A stretch of 64,000 nt of DNA from Rossellomorea marisflavi (GTDB lineage: Bacteria; Bacillota; Bacilli; Bacillales; Bacillaceae_B): the NCBI GenBank assembly GCA_003667865.1, contig CP033051.1, forward strand, positions 2,878,501 to 2,942,500, in the 5' to 3' direction. Shown here piece after piece: positions 8,978 to 17,530 of the stretch. Numbering within the stretch: the stretch's first letter is position 1; each line of letters begins with the position of its first letter. A program made the translations under genes and the position numbers. The notes beneath the pieces are model-generated. The model was not told the origin of the DNA, did no database searches, and worked only from the letters and a program-made list of their open reading frames with translations.

Positions 8978-9216
8978 CTTTTAAGTTTGTAAAGATTAAA
9001 CTAGGGAAAGAATTTAAGAACTTTTTATAGTCAGTAGGTATGTTTTAGAGTTATTTTTGAAGGAGCCATCTAGTAGTGTAGATCGGTGTAAGCTATACAT
9101 CATTCAATCTATGCATAAGGCTCTTTTCGTCAAAGTAAAATACACAGTGATTATTTCATAGTCATTTTATTCATGTTAGAGTATAGTGAAGAAAACTTAC
9201 TTGTATACATTCATTG
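8978..9216. other. Intergenic region before ylbC
   Basis: No gene is visible here. GAGCC at 9063 and GGCTC at 9119 could close a 60-base hairpin with an inner TAGAT/ATCTA pairing, followed by four T residues, so a short untranslated RNA ending near 9127 is possible but unproven. The remainder is AT-rich without recognisable signals. Confidence 0.3.
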
Positions 9217-9243
9217 GGAGGAAAAAAGACAAATTACTAGAAT
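9217..9243 (+). promoter_or_regulatory. Sigma-H-like promoter candidate for ylbC
   Basis: GGAGGAAAA (9217-9225), eleven bases, then CTAGAAT (9237-9243) matches the sigma-H consensus except for the first base of the -10 element. It lies 80 to 125 bases upstream of the ylbC start, depending on which start is used. Confidence 0.4.
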
Positions 9244-9326
9244 ATTCTATATAATGTCCCACTATTGATATAAGTATTGTATACTTTCTATTAAAAAGAA
9301 CTTTTTATTAATATTCCTACTAATTC

Positions 9327-10442
9327 ATGCATATGATGATAGAAAAAATAGAGAGTGAGGGGATCCTGCTGAAAACACTAATACGCATCTTAACTATTGT
9401 TATTATCATCTTAATTATTGGTTTCTATCAAAGTACATTTCAATCAGAAAACGAACCACTAGAGGGTCCTGAATTGTCGCAGCCCAAGTTAGACAATTCT
9501 AATGAGATTCAAGAAACAGTTGAATCAGTCGAAGATGAAGAACGTCCTAAAAAGGGGATTTCGTTATTAATTGGAAAAAGTTCAGAGGAAGTCATTGCCC
9601 AACTAGGAGAGCCCGTTCGTATAGATCCTTCTACATATGGATATGAATGGTGGATTTATTCAAATTCTGATCAAAACTATTCACAAGTGGCAATAGAAAA
9701 TAATAAGGTTGTTTCTGTATTTGCTATTGGAGAGGATGTTGATGTTTCTCCATATGATATTGGACAAAGTGTAGAAGATATTTATCGTTTTACAATTATT
9801 GATTCAGAAGTTGTTGTAACTGATGATACAGGATCCTATCAATTTGAGCTCTCAGAGGATGATATGCATACTAGACTCCTGATCCCATTAGGCGATATTT
9901 ATGCTCAATTATATTTAGATAAATACACGAACAAGCTTGTTAGTGTAAGATACCTTGATAAGAGTACATTAGTAAAAATGAGACCATATGAAATGGTGTA
10001 TCGAGGTGAGCTTATTAATGAACCTGAAATCTCAGATGAACTATGGGAGAAGATTCAGGTTGGAAATGAACGACAAATTTTTGATATCTCCAATATAATA
10101 AGAGAACAAATTGGGGAAGGCTCATTAGAATGGGATGAATCGACAGGTGAAGTAGCGAGTGGTCACAGTAAAGAAATGTACATGGAAGATTATTTTGCAC
10201 ATGAATCTCCTATTTCTGGAACGTTATCAGACCGTCTAGAAAAGTATGATGTAACCTTTAAAATGGCTGGTGAAAATATTGCAGCACATTATACAGACGG
10301 CATTGCGGCTGTTCACGGTTGGTTAAATTCTGAAGGCCATCGTAAAACATTACTAGAAAAGAATTATACTCATCTTGGAGTGGGGGTTTATAGAAAGTAT
10401 TATACTCAAAACTTCATTGAGAAATTTCCTGGAGTAGAATAA
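9327..10442 (+). CDS. ylbC: YlbC, exported CAP/SCP-domain protein
   Basis: The protein has an N-terminal membrane anchor or signal (about residues 15-32), a CAP-associated domain (about 85-225) and a C-terminal CAP/SCP domain (about 245-365) with SGHSKEMYMEDYFAHESP, MAGENIA and GWLNSEGHRKTLL, the last two being CAP signatures. CAP proteins are secreted and of varied function. The start is uncertain: the ATG codons at 9327-9336 have no ribosome site, whereas GAGTGAGGGG at 9353-9362 is well placed for a CTG at 9369, just before the hydrophobic segment. It corresponds to B. subtilis YlbC (346 residues). Confidence 0.85.
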   Translation: MHMMIEKIESEGILLKTLIRILTIVIIILIIGFYQSTFQSENEPLEGPELSQPKLDNSNEIQETVESVEDEERPKKGISLLIGKSSEEVIAQLGEPVRIDPSTYGYEWWIYSNSDQNYSQVAIENNKVVSVFAIGEDVDVSPYDIGQSVEDIYRFTIIDSEVVVTDDTGSYQFELSEDDMHTRLLIPLGDIYAQLYLDKYTNKLVSVRYLDKSTLVKMRPYEMVYRGELINEPEISDELWEKIQVGNERQIFDISNIIREQIGEGSLEWDESTGEVASGHSKEMYMEDYFAHESPISGTLSDRLEKYDVTFKMAGENIAAHYTDGIAAVHGWLNSEGHRKTLLEKNYTHLGVGVYRKYYTQNFIEKFPGVE

Positions 10443-10450
10443 AAAAGTAT

Positions 10451-10486
10451 TGGGAGAGAGTGTTTGTACTCTCTCTCTTTTATTTA
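10451..10486 (+). terminator. Terminator after ylbC
   Basis: GGGAGAGAGT pairs with ACTCTCTCTC around a six-base loop and is followed by TTTTATTT. Confidence 0.85.
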
Positions 10487-10546
10487 GTAAAAAGAAGCAT
10501 ATAGACTGAAATGAACCGTTCTAGTTTGGATATTATTCAGAACGTA

Positions 10547-11032
10547 TTAGGAACGCTTAAAAATAAAGAATGAACCTGTGCAATGGGCAACAAGTTTACC
10601 ATCATCTGAATGAACTTTTCCATCAATCACAATGGTTTTTGTTCCTTTATGGATAATTTGCGCTTTACCACTTAAAAAGCCTCCGGTACCTGGTGCTACA
10701 TAGTGAATGGAGAGGTTTGTTGTTACAGCACCGTATCCTTCAGGTAACATCATATTTGCAAGAGTACCCATTGCAGAATCAATCAAAGTTGCCGTTACCC
10801 CACCGTGCACAATATGTAAAGAATTATAAATAACTGGGGTTATTGGCATTGTTACTTCTAGCACATCATTTTCCATTTTTCGCGACATTCCAAAGATTCC
10901 ACCAATATATGAGCCACTCTCTTTTGATTGTTTTCGTTTTACTCCGTCTAACAGCTGCTTGATTACCGCTAGTTCTTCTTCATTAGCATTCATTATGCAT
11001 TCATGAAATAATGCTTCAATTTCCTTCTTCAT
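10547..11032 (-). CDS. PaaI-family hotdog thioesterase
   Basis: The 161-residue single-domain hotdog protein resembles acyl-CoA thioesterases of the PaaI/YbgC group. The segment LHIVHGGVTATLIDSAMGTLANMM is the characteristic HGG active-site helix region, followed by the strand TTNLSIHYVAPG. The acyl substrate cannot be deduced. The ATG at 11032 is nine bases from AAAAGG; an in-frame ATG at 11041 would be too close. It is a lone minus-strand gene not present at this position in B. subtilis. Confidence 0.85.
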   Translation of the reverse strand: MKKEIEALFHECIMNANEEELAVIKQLLDGVKRKQSKESGSYIGGIFGMSRKMENDVLEVTMPITPVIYNSLHIVHGGVTATLIDSAMGTLANMMLPEGYGAVTTNLSIHYVAPGTGGFLSGKAQIIHKGTKTIVIDGKVHSDDGKLVAHCTGSFFIFKRS

Positions 11033-11098
11033 ATAAAACATCCTTTTAGTAAAATAATGTCAATCTATACATGATGATACAATATCCAAATGATAATC

Positions 11099-11125
11099 AC
11101 CATTTTTTTCTCATTTCATAGCCTA
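11099..11125 (+). promoter_or_regulatory. Sigma-K-like promoter candidate for ylbD
   Basis: AC at 11099, sixteen bases, then CATAGCCTA at 11117-11125 matches the sigma-K pattern AC-N16-CATANNNTA. The start of ylbD, whose family is annotated as spore coat, lies 38 bases downstream. The motif is short, so a chance match is possible. Confidence 0.4.
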
Positions 11126-11162
11126 TTAATAGGTATATGCCCTATTGATGGAGGTGTAAAAA

Positions 11163-11585
11163 ATGGCAAAAGCAACACACCCAAAGGTAAAAGAATTTAA
11201 GGAGTTTGTAAAAAAACATCCTAGCCTAATTAAAGAAGTACGAGATGGAAATGAAAACTGGCAGGATCTTTTTGAAGATTGGTACCTGCTCGGAGAAGAT
11301 GATCCACGTTGGAGTTCTTACAAAGAAGGTTCTGCAAAAGAGACTAAAAAAGATAAGGAAAGCTCAAGTTCGACTAGTAATTGGATGTCTCAAATTGGCG
11401 ACATGATGAAGAAAATGGATCCGGATCAATTACAACATCACATTCACAATCTTAGTCAAGCTTTAGGTGCTGTACAGGGTGTTGTCTCACAATTTCAATC
11501 TAAACAGCCTACCGGCGATTCAACCCAAACGAAGAAACAATCGACGCAACAACCCTCTCACCCATTTACTTTTAGGAAAGATTAA
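11163..11585 (+). CDS. ylbD: YlbD family putative spore coat protein
   Basis: The 140-residue hydrophilic protein belongs to the YlbD_coat family. The N-terminal part (1-50, KFKEFVKKHPSLIKEVR and W-rich EDWYLLGEDDPRW) is conserved and the C-terminus is rich in Q, S and T. A coat role is assigned from the family; no catalytic residues are visible. The ATG follows GGAGGTG. ylbE starts 17 bases downstream and shares a similar N-terminal pattern. Confidence 0.82.
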   Translation: MAKATHPKVKEFKEFVKKHPSLIKEVRDGNENWQDLFEDWYLLGEDDPRWSSYKEGSAKETKKDKESSSSTSNWMSQIGDMMKKMDPDQLQHHIHNLSQALGAVQGVVSQFQSKQPTGDSTQTKKQSTQQPSHPFTFRKD

Positions 11586-11602
11586 ATAAGGGGGAGTATA
11601 CA

Positions 11603-11842
11603 TTGAGAAAGGATGTAACGAACTATATACAATCAAATTCTGAGTTGAAAAGATTTATTCGAGAAAATCCAGAATGGTACCGGACACTAACAAGAAACCC
11701 ACAGTACTTAGAAAAGTTTGAAATTGCATCAATAAATTATTTTCAAAAAACAATACCACACCAAGTACAGAAATTTACAAATGGTGTTCAAATGGCTTCA
11801 ATGATGATGAGTATGTTTCAATCGATGAATCAATCAGAATGA
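11603..11842 (+). CDS. ylbE: YlbE-like protein
   Basis: The 79-residue protein contains IRENPEWYRTLTRNPQYLEKFE, the core of the YlbE-like family. The N-terminal pattern of YlbD is similar (long helix, then tryptophan near 26-42), suggesting a common origin or joint function. The start is TTG behind AAGGGGGA. The function is unknown. It is probably co-transcribed with ylbD, as in B. subtilis. Confidence 0.82.
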   Translation: MRKDVTNYIQSNSELKRFIRENPEWYRTLTRNPQYLEKFEIASINYFQKTIPHQVQKFTNGVQMASMMMSMFQSMNQSE

Positions 11843-11900
11843 AAATGATGATTAAAACATTCTAGTATTGCAAAGGCTATACCTATAAGGAGTGGTCTTC

Positions 11901-12290
11901 ATGAGAATCGGTATAGTCTTTGTAATGATACTGTTTATTCTTCTCACAGGATGTAAGCAAGATATGCCAGAACCAGAGTCGTTGTTTCAGAAAAAGGCTC
12001 AAGCTGCTTCTGTTGTAAAAGAAAAAATGGTTATAAGACATCTAGTCCAAGGAAAACAGATGTATGTTGAATGCGTAGTGCCAAATGTTACTTTTACAGA
12101 AAAGAAAAATGGATCAAAAAAAGGAAAGGTAATTGTTACTATTGATGGCAAACGATTCAAGGAATATTATACGGCTGCGTTTGTGGTGAAAAACCTTAAA
12201 CAAGGTGTTCATCATGTTAAAATTGATATTGTTGGACGAGATAATGAAAACTTAGGATTGAAAAAACAATTTTATGTCACTATTCCATAA
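11901..12290 (+). CDS. Small hypothetical lipoprotein
   Basis: The 129-residue protein has a classical lipoprotein signal: hydrophobic residues 3-15, then the lipobox LLTGC with the modified cysteine at residue 18. The mature part is lysine-rich and of beta type (VTIDGKRFKEYY, GVHHVKIDIVGRDN), suggestive of a small immunoglobulin-like fold on the outer face of the membrane. I do not recognise the family, and B. subtilis has no counterpart here. The ATG is preceded by AAGGAG. Confidence 0.75.
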   Translation: MRIGIVFVMILFILLTGCKQDMPEPESLFQKKAQAASVVKEKMVIRHLVQGKQMYVECVVPNVTFTEKKNGSKKGKVIVTIDGKRFKEYYTAAFVVKNLKQGVHHVKIDIVGRDNENLGLKKQFYVTIP

Positions 12291-12351
12291 ATTGTATCAT
12301 TCGCTTACTTTTATGAAACGTGTTAAAATAACGTTACGGAGGTGAGCGTTT

Positions 12352-12795
12352 TTGCTTGCTACTATGGAAAGGTTAGAAATATTAGAGTTTGCAGAAAAAT
12401 TATCTGAACAAATTCTTCAGTCGGACGTTGCAGATCATTATCGAGAATGTTTATATAAATTAAACACAAACGCTGAGACTCAGGAAAAGATAAAGCGATT
12501 TACAGTTATGAAGGATCGCTACGAAGAAGTTCAACGCTTCGGGCGCTATCATCCAGATTACAAAGTCGTTATGAAGGAAATCCGTGAACTAAAACGTGAT
12601 ATGGATATGGATGAGAACGTTGCAGATTTTAGACGAGCAGAAAATGAACTTCAAGACTTACTTGATCATGTTAGCGTTTCAATTAGTAGAGCAGTATCAG
12701 AACATATTAAAGTTCCTACAGGGAATCCATTCTTTAATTCAGGTTCATCATGTGGAGGAGGATGTGGTTCTGGAGGAAGTTGTGGCTGCTCTTAA
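12352..12795 (+). CDS. ylbF: YlbF, RicF subunit of the Ric (Y) complex
   Basis: The 147-residue helical protein of the Com_YlbF family forms, with YmcA and YaaT, a complex that binds iron-sulfur clusters, assists RNase Y maturation of some mRNAs and influences the phosphorelay, competence and biofilm. Matching motifs include YEEVQRFGRYHPDY and PTGNPFFNSGSSCGGGCG. The cysteines at 134, 138, 144 and 146 are cluster-ligand candidates, as in B. subtilis. The TTG start follows GGAGGTGA and aligns with the B. subtilis N-terminus. Confidence 0.92.
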   Translation: MLATMERLEILEFAEKLSEQILQSDVADHYRECLYKLNTNAETQEKIKRFTVMKDRYEEVQRFGRYHPDYKVVMKEIRELKRDMDMDENVADFRRAENELQDLLDHVSVSISRAVSEHIKVPTGNPFFNSGSSCGGGCGSGGSCGCS

Positions 12796-12806
12796 TATAT
12801 TCAGAA

Positions 12807-12847
12807 AATCATCTTATTGTCATAGTACAGTGAGATGGTTTTTTTTG
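12807..12847 (+). terminator. Terminator after ylbF
   Basis: AATCATCT pairs with AGATGGTT, with an inner TTGT/ACAG pairing, and is followed by a run of eight T residues. Confidence 0.65.
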
Positions 12848-12877
12848 TATTCATGACGATTGCTCGTTTTAGAAGCT

Positions 12878-13198
12878 TCAATTATTATGGCTAAACCGAA
12901 TACAATCTGCACATGAATTTCCGCAACAAAACATCTTTTCTTGAGGAACTAAAAAGCGATGACGATAAACATAGAGATTTTCTGATTTTCTTACAAAGAT
13001 TGTTTCAGAATGTAATCGTTTTCCCCTCATCACTTTTGCTGATGATATTTTCATCAGTTTTTCTAGTTGTTCCTGAGTTATATTCGTTCTTATATAAACA
13101 AAAGGGATACCTGCTACTTTCCTATATTCAATAGAAACGTCATCTATGACTTTTCGAATCTCTTCTAAGAATTGTTCCCAGATTAGTGTTAAATCCAT
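12878..13198 (-). CDS. Small conserved-looking protein with C-terminal cysteine cluster
   Basis: The 106-residue protein has an excellent ribosome site (GAGGAGGA, five bases before ATG), which argues that it is real. It has no signal or membrane segment. Residues 60-90 are basic, and the C-terminus carries CCGNSCADC, a C-C-x3-C-x2-C arrangement suited to zinc or an iron-sulfur cluster. It converges on ylbF, which also ends in a cysteine cluster. I do not recognise the family and give no function. Confidence 0.7.
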   Translation of the reverse strand: MDLTLIWEQFLEEIRKVIDDVSIEYRKVAGIPFVYIRTNITQEQLEKLMKISSAKVMRGKRLHSETIFVRKSENLYVYRHRFLVPQEKMFCCGNSCADCIRFSHNN

Positions 13199-13284
13199 CT
13201 TGATCCTCCTCTATAGCAGTTGCAGTTATCGGTATATTTATGCTAGACTTAGAAAAACATAACGTACAATAAGGGGAAGCAAAA

Positions 13285-13560
13285 ATGCTAAGTGAAAGAC
13301 AGGGTATCGTGGTATGGTTACATAACTTAAAACATGCAAAGTCCTTAAGAAGATACGGAAATGTCTATTATGTATCAAAAAGGTTTAAATATGTTGTTTT
13401 CTATTGTAATCAGAGTGATACTCAATCAATAATTGAACGAATTTCTAACTATTCCTTTGTAAAAAAAGTAGAACCTTCTTATAAACCATTTATAAAAACA
13501 GAATACGAAAACTCAAAACCTGACAAAGCAAAAGAATACGATTATAAAATGGGATTATAA
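13285..13560 (+). CDS. ylbG: YlbG family protein (UPF0298/DUF2129)
   Basis: The 91-residue protein is nearly identical in pattern to B. subtilis Ylb[37 protein letters not shown] and the end [14 protein letters not shown]. The function is unknown; the family is restricted to Firmicutes and sits near ylbF and rsmD. The ATG follows AAGGGGA. A strong terminator follows. Confidence 0.92.
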   Translation: MLSERQGIVVWLHNLKHAKSLRRYGNVYYVSKRFKYVVFYCNQSDTQSIIERISNYSFVKKVEPSYKPFIKTEYENSKPDKAKEYDYKMGL

Positions 13561-13576
13561 GCAAAATATAATTTCT

Positions 13577-13618
13577 AAAAGGCTGTCCTCTAACTTATGA
13601 GAGGGACAGCCTTTTTAT
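13577..13618 (+). terminator. Terminator after ylbG
   Basis: AAAGGCTGTCCTCT pairs with AGAGGGACAGCCTTT around an eight-base loop and is followed by a T-rich tail. It also faces the minus-strand gene downstream. Confidence 0.9.
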
Positions 13619-13672
13619 ATTTTTTTAGTATTTGTCTGTAAAGCCATTGTCCATAATAGTGAGTAAATCCTT

Positions 13673-14062
13673 CTATTGTAAAGGTGGAATAAAATGATTT
13701 AACCTAAGAATGGCAATTAGGTGTTGGTAATATAACTCCTTTTCTGGGAATACTGTGGTTGGCTTAACATCCATTTTTATAATTGGGTATCCTAATTCCT
13801 CTGCCGTTCTTTCAAATAACTGATACCTTTGGTTAGGTGTAATATTTGGATCGGGAATGCCTTCAAGACTAATATATATTGGTTGAAATTTCCCCTCACC
13901 TGAAGGGTTTAGAATAACAGCCAATGAAACAACCTTTCGTTCATTAACAGTAGTATGTAGTGAAAGTAAATGCTTTACTCTGTGCTTACTTGAATGTGCA
14001 AGCTCAATCAATTCATAAATATCAGCAAAACCTTCCCCTAATTCAATAAATCTTTGAATCAT
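13673..14062 (-). CDS. Conserved hypothetical protein
   Basis: The 129-residue soluble protein of mixed alpha/beta character has no signal peptide or membrane segment. The ATG has the ribosome site AAAGGAGAG at good distance, so it is very likely expressed. Visible stretches such as HRVKHLLSLHTT and LVVSLAVILNPSGEGKFQP-like beta strands do not identify a family for me; I have seen similar proteins called hypothetical at this locus in other bacilli. It is transcribed alone, facing ylbG. Confidence 0.7.
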   Translation of the reverse strand: MIQRFIELGEGFADIYELIELAHSSKHRVKHLLSLHTTVNERKVVSLAVILNPSGEGKFQPIYISLEGIPDPNITPNQRYQLFERTAEELGYPIIKMDVKPTTVFPEKELYYQHLIAILRLNHFIPPLQ

Positions 14063-14187
14063 GAAGTTCTCTCCTTTTCAACAGTTGTATTAAAAAAATG
14101 ATAAAATCATATGAAATAATCAATTACTAATTATTTCAAACATACAATGATAAGTAAAGATACAGAAAGAGAAAGGGTGTGTTACAA

Positions 14188-14505
14188 ATGGGTTGGTTCT
14201 TACTCGTTGTTATTAGTGTGTTACTATTCGGCTATTTTTATCGTCATGGTAATGAAACTACGACAAAGATTGATACAGAGAAAATTGACCATTTTGTCGT
14301 AACAGCCATTTTATCTACACTCGTAGCTCATGGGGTAATTTCACTATTAGATCAATCAAAGTTGGAAGACTTGAGTCTAGGCGAATTACAGGAACACTTT
14401 GTAAAGAATAACTTATTAAGTGAAACCGAATGGAAAGACATGGTTCATGATCATTTATATGATCATTCTATCTACAGTGAAGCGAAGGATTTAGATTTTG
14501 GTTAA
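14188..14505 (+). CDS. Hypothetical membrane-anchored protein
   Basis: The 105-residue protein has one N-terminal membrane segment (about residues 3-18) followed by a cytoplasmic or external part rich in acidic residues and histidine (HDHLYDHS). The ATG at 14188 is ten bases from GAAAGGG; the GTG at 14179 overlaps that site. It lies 98 bases before a larger exported unknown protein, so the two may act together. I do not recognise the family. Confidence 0.6.
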   Translation: MGWFLLVVISVLLFGYFYRHGNETTTKIDTEKIDHFVVTAILSTLVAHGVISLLDQSKLEDLSLGELQEHFVKNNLLSETEWKDMVHDHLYDHSIYSEAKDLDFG

Positions 14506-14603
14506 ATCCTATATACATTTGCTAGATTAAACCATCCCATTTTTCCGTAATCTTTGGTATCTTTAATATATTGAACGATTGTACAAAAAAAGGGATTGGT
14601 TTA

Positions 14604-16040
14604 ATGAAACGATTATTAGCAAGCCTTATTTCATTTTGTTTTCTTATTATAGCGGGTGCTTTATTTTTTCATTGGAGTGAGTTTACGACTGAAGGAAAAC
14701 CAAATTCTCAAGATATAGAGGCCACACAACAGTTCCACATTATTCATAAAGGGAATCAGTTCCATATTGAACATCGTGTGTTATCGGATGGAGCTGTCAG
14801 TACAAACAGCCTCCCCATCGTGTTACCTAACGGAGCCAAAGACATAAAGTGTACGGTTCAATCAACCCAACAAGATTGTCTTACTAAGGAAAATGGGCAA
14901 TTTCTTGTAACGTTTTCAAAGGGTCAAAAAGAACCTATGAATTTCTCGATTTACTATACACTTGAAAAGACATCAAATGTAAATAGTCTTTTACTTGAAG
15001 AGTGGTACTCAGCGGTTGAGAATATGATGGTTTCATCTACATCGATTCAAATAACGGATTATACATTTCGAAGTGGTCAATGGTTTTCAGGTTTGAAAGC
15101 TCAAGGAAGCAAGCGCTTAGAAATTATTGATTATTACTCATTTAAGGGAAGTGGTGGTCCTACAAGCCTATATTGGCAAAAGGAGCCATTAAAGAAACAT
15201 TCCATTGAGGGTATTGACCTTTATAGCAATTCAAATGCTACTAGTAGTATTGATATGCCTGAGCATATTAAGGGACATCTTCATATTACGATAATCCATA
15301 CAAACCTAACAACTCCTTATCAATCAGATAGGCTTATGATTACAGATAATATGCAAAGTGTAAATGAATTACAAAAGCAATTGGTTTGGAGCTTTACTAA
15401 ACAATCATACTCTTTTCCGGCTGACCAAATATGGTTAGGAGAGATTGTTGCCAATAGTTTAACAGAACTTCAGAAAGGCTCTGAGCGTTCTATTAGGATG
15501 TATGAGGATATAATTCAGTCTTTAACAGAGACTCAAATGAATAAATGGAAAACACTTTTAACCGAAAATCAGGATGCAGGAATGAATGCAAAAATGTTAG
15601 ATAACTGGTTGGGTGAGTCTACAGGTTATGTTACTACGTTTTTTCAAGACAATGTAGCCGACAGACCAGCTATAGCTCAATTAATGTTTCAAGTACCCAA
15701 ACCCGTTTATGTCAATGAAAAACAAATGGATGCAAAAATGATTGTTCACCAGGAGAAAATGCTTCTCCCTTTTAAAAGTACATTGCAATCATTAGGATAC
15801 GACATGAATGAATTAGAAGATAAAGCAATCTTGGTAACACGTGACGGTAATACCTATCGTTTTTATAGCGATCAAGAGTATTTTATCTATAATGAAGAGA
15901 ATTATGGACTCTTATCAAAACCTGTTATTACGATTAATGGGGAAAGTTATATTGATCAATATTGGTTAGAAAAACTATTCAATATTACAGTAGAGAAGAG
16001 TGAAAGTAAGATTAGCATCAGTTCACCGCCCAACATATAG
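14604..16040 (+). CDS. Exported protein with C-terminal stalk (copper amine oxidase N-like) domain
   Basis: The 478-residue protein has a signal or anchor sequence at about residues 6-24. The long middle region (25-355) is of unknown type, beta-rich in the first half and helical near 230-340. The C-terminal 115 residues (PKPVYVNEKQ, MLLPFKSTLQSLGYDM, ILVTRDGNTY, PVITINGESYI) follow the pattern of stalk domains related to the copper amine oxidase N-terminal domain, common in cell-surface proteins of bacilli. The ATG at 14604 is supported by AAAAGGGA. The function is unknown. Confidence 0.7.
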   Translation: MKRLLASLISFCFLIIAGALFFHWSEFTTEGKPNSQDIEATQQFHIIHKGNQFHIEHRVLSDGAVSTNSLPIVLPNGAKDIKCTVQSTQQDCLTKENGQFLVTFSKGQKEPMNFSIYYTLEKTSNVNSLLLEEWYSAVENMMVSSTSIQITDYTFRSGQWFSGLKAQGSKRLEIIDYYSFKGSGGPTSLYWQKEPLKKHSIEGIDLYSNSNATSSIDMPEHIKGHLHITIIHTNLTTPYQSDRLMITDNMQSVNELQKQLVWSFTKQSYSFPADQIWLGEIVANSLTELQKGSERSIRMYEDIIQSLTETQMNKWKTLLTENQDAGMNAKMLDNWLGESTGYVTTFFQDNVADRPAIAQLMFQVPKPVYVNEKQMDAKMIVHQEKMLLPFKSTLQSLGYDMNELEDKAILVTRDGNTYRFYSDQEYFIYNEENYGLLSKPVITINGESYIDQYWLEKLFNITVEKSESKISISSPPNI

Positions 16041-16044
16041 ACAT

Positions 16045-16200
16045 AAAAAAAGCCCTGCAGAATACCGTTCTGCAGGGTCCTTCTATATCCAAAATGGATA
16101 GAAGGCAAAGGGAGAGGAGAAACCGGAGGAAGAACTTATGGGGAAACGTAAGTCTTCTCCGCGGTTGGCAACAACATCAGATGCGATGTTGTTATTTTCA
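16045..16200 (+). ncRNA. Structured leader before rsmD, probable ylbH leader RNA
   Basis: Four hairpins follow each other: 16053-16077 (CCCTGCAGAA/TTCTGCAGGG), 16079-16105 (CCTTCTAT/ATAGAAGG), 16121-16166, and 16170-16193 (AACAACATC/GATGTTGTT). The third pairs a ribosome site and ATG with the sequence downstream. The ylbH leader is a described RNA motif upstream of ylbH (rsmD) in bacilli, and the position agrees; I cannot compare it with the published model here. The 68-codon open frame at 16138-16344 overlaps it and is probably not, or only conditionally, translated. Confidence 0.5.
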
Positions 16201-16413
16201 TTATCACCGAACATAGTAAATTTATACATGAAACTAGGAATTTCGTTATATTCTTTTCGTTTGAGCTATAATATATATGTTTACGTATTACGATCCTATA
16301 AGCGTTCTAGAAAGAAGCTTGTAAAACGGATTATCCTTGTTTAAAATGTAACGTATGATATAGAAATATGTTAGAATAGGAAGGAAAACGTTACATAATA
16401 TGGTGAATAAGAT

Positions 16414-17460
<1,047 letters not shown>

Positions 17461-17462
<2 letters not shown>

Positions 17463-17498
17463 AAAAGCAAGCTCTTACATTAGAGCTTGCTTTTTTAT
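17461..17498. terminator. Bidirectional terminator between coaD and ylbJ
   Basis: GCAAGCTCT pairs with AGAGCTTGC around a six-base loop. A-run and T-run flanks on either side let it serve both convergent genes. Confidence 0.9.
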
Positions 17499-17530
17499 AT
17501 GATTAGTACCGATGTTGGTAGATTAGTAGA

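Noticed and set aside
8978-9130. Possible small RNA ending in the hairpin at 9063-9123
   Set aside because: The stem is only five base pairs at the base with a long interior and a short T run, and no promoter is convincing. It is mentioned only as a note on the gap.
12913-13134. 73-codon plus-strand frame opposite the cysteine-cluster gene
   Set aside because: It overlaps almost completely a minus-strand gene with a much better ribosome site and plausible protein features.
16138-16344. 68-codon frame with a GGAGG site before rsmD
   Set aside because: The ribosome site and ATG lie in a strong hairpin and the predicted peptide has no domain-like pattern. I treat the stretch as leader RNA, though conditional translation cannot be excluded.
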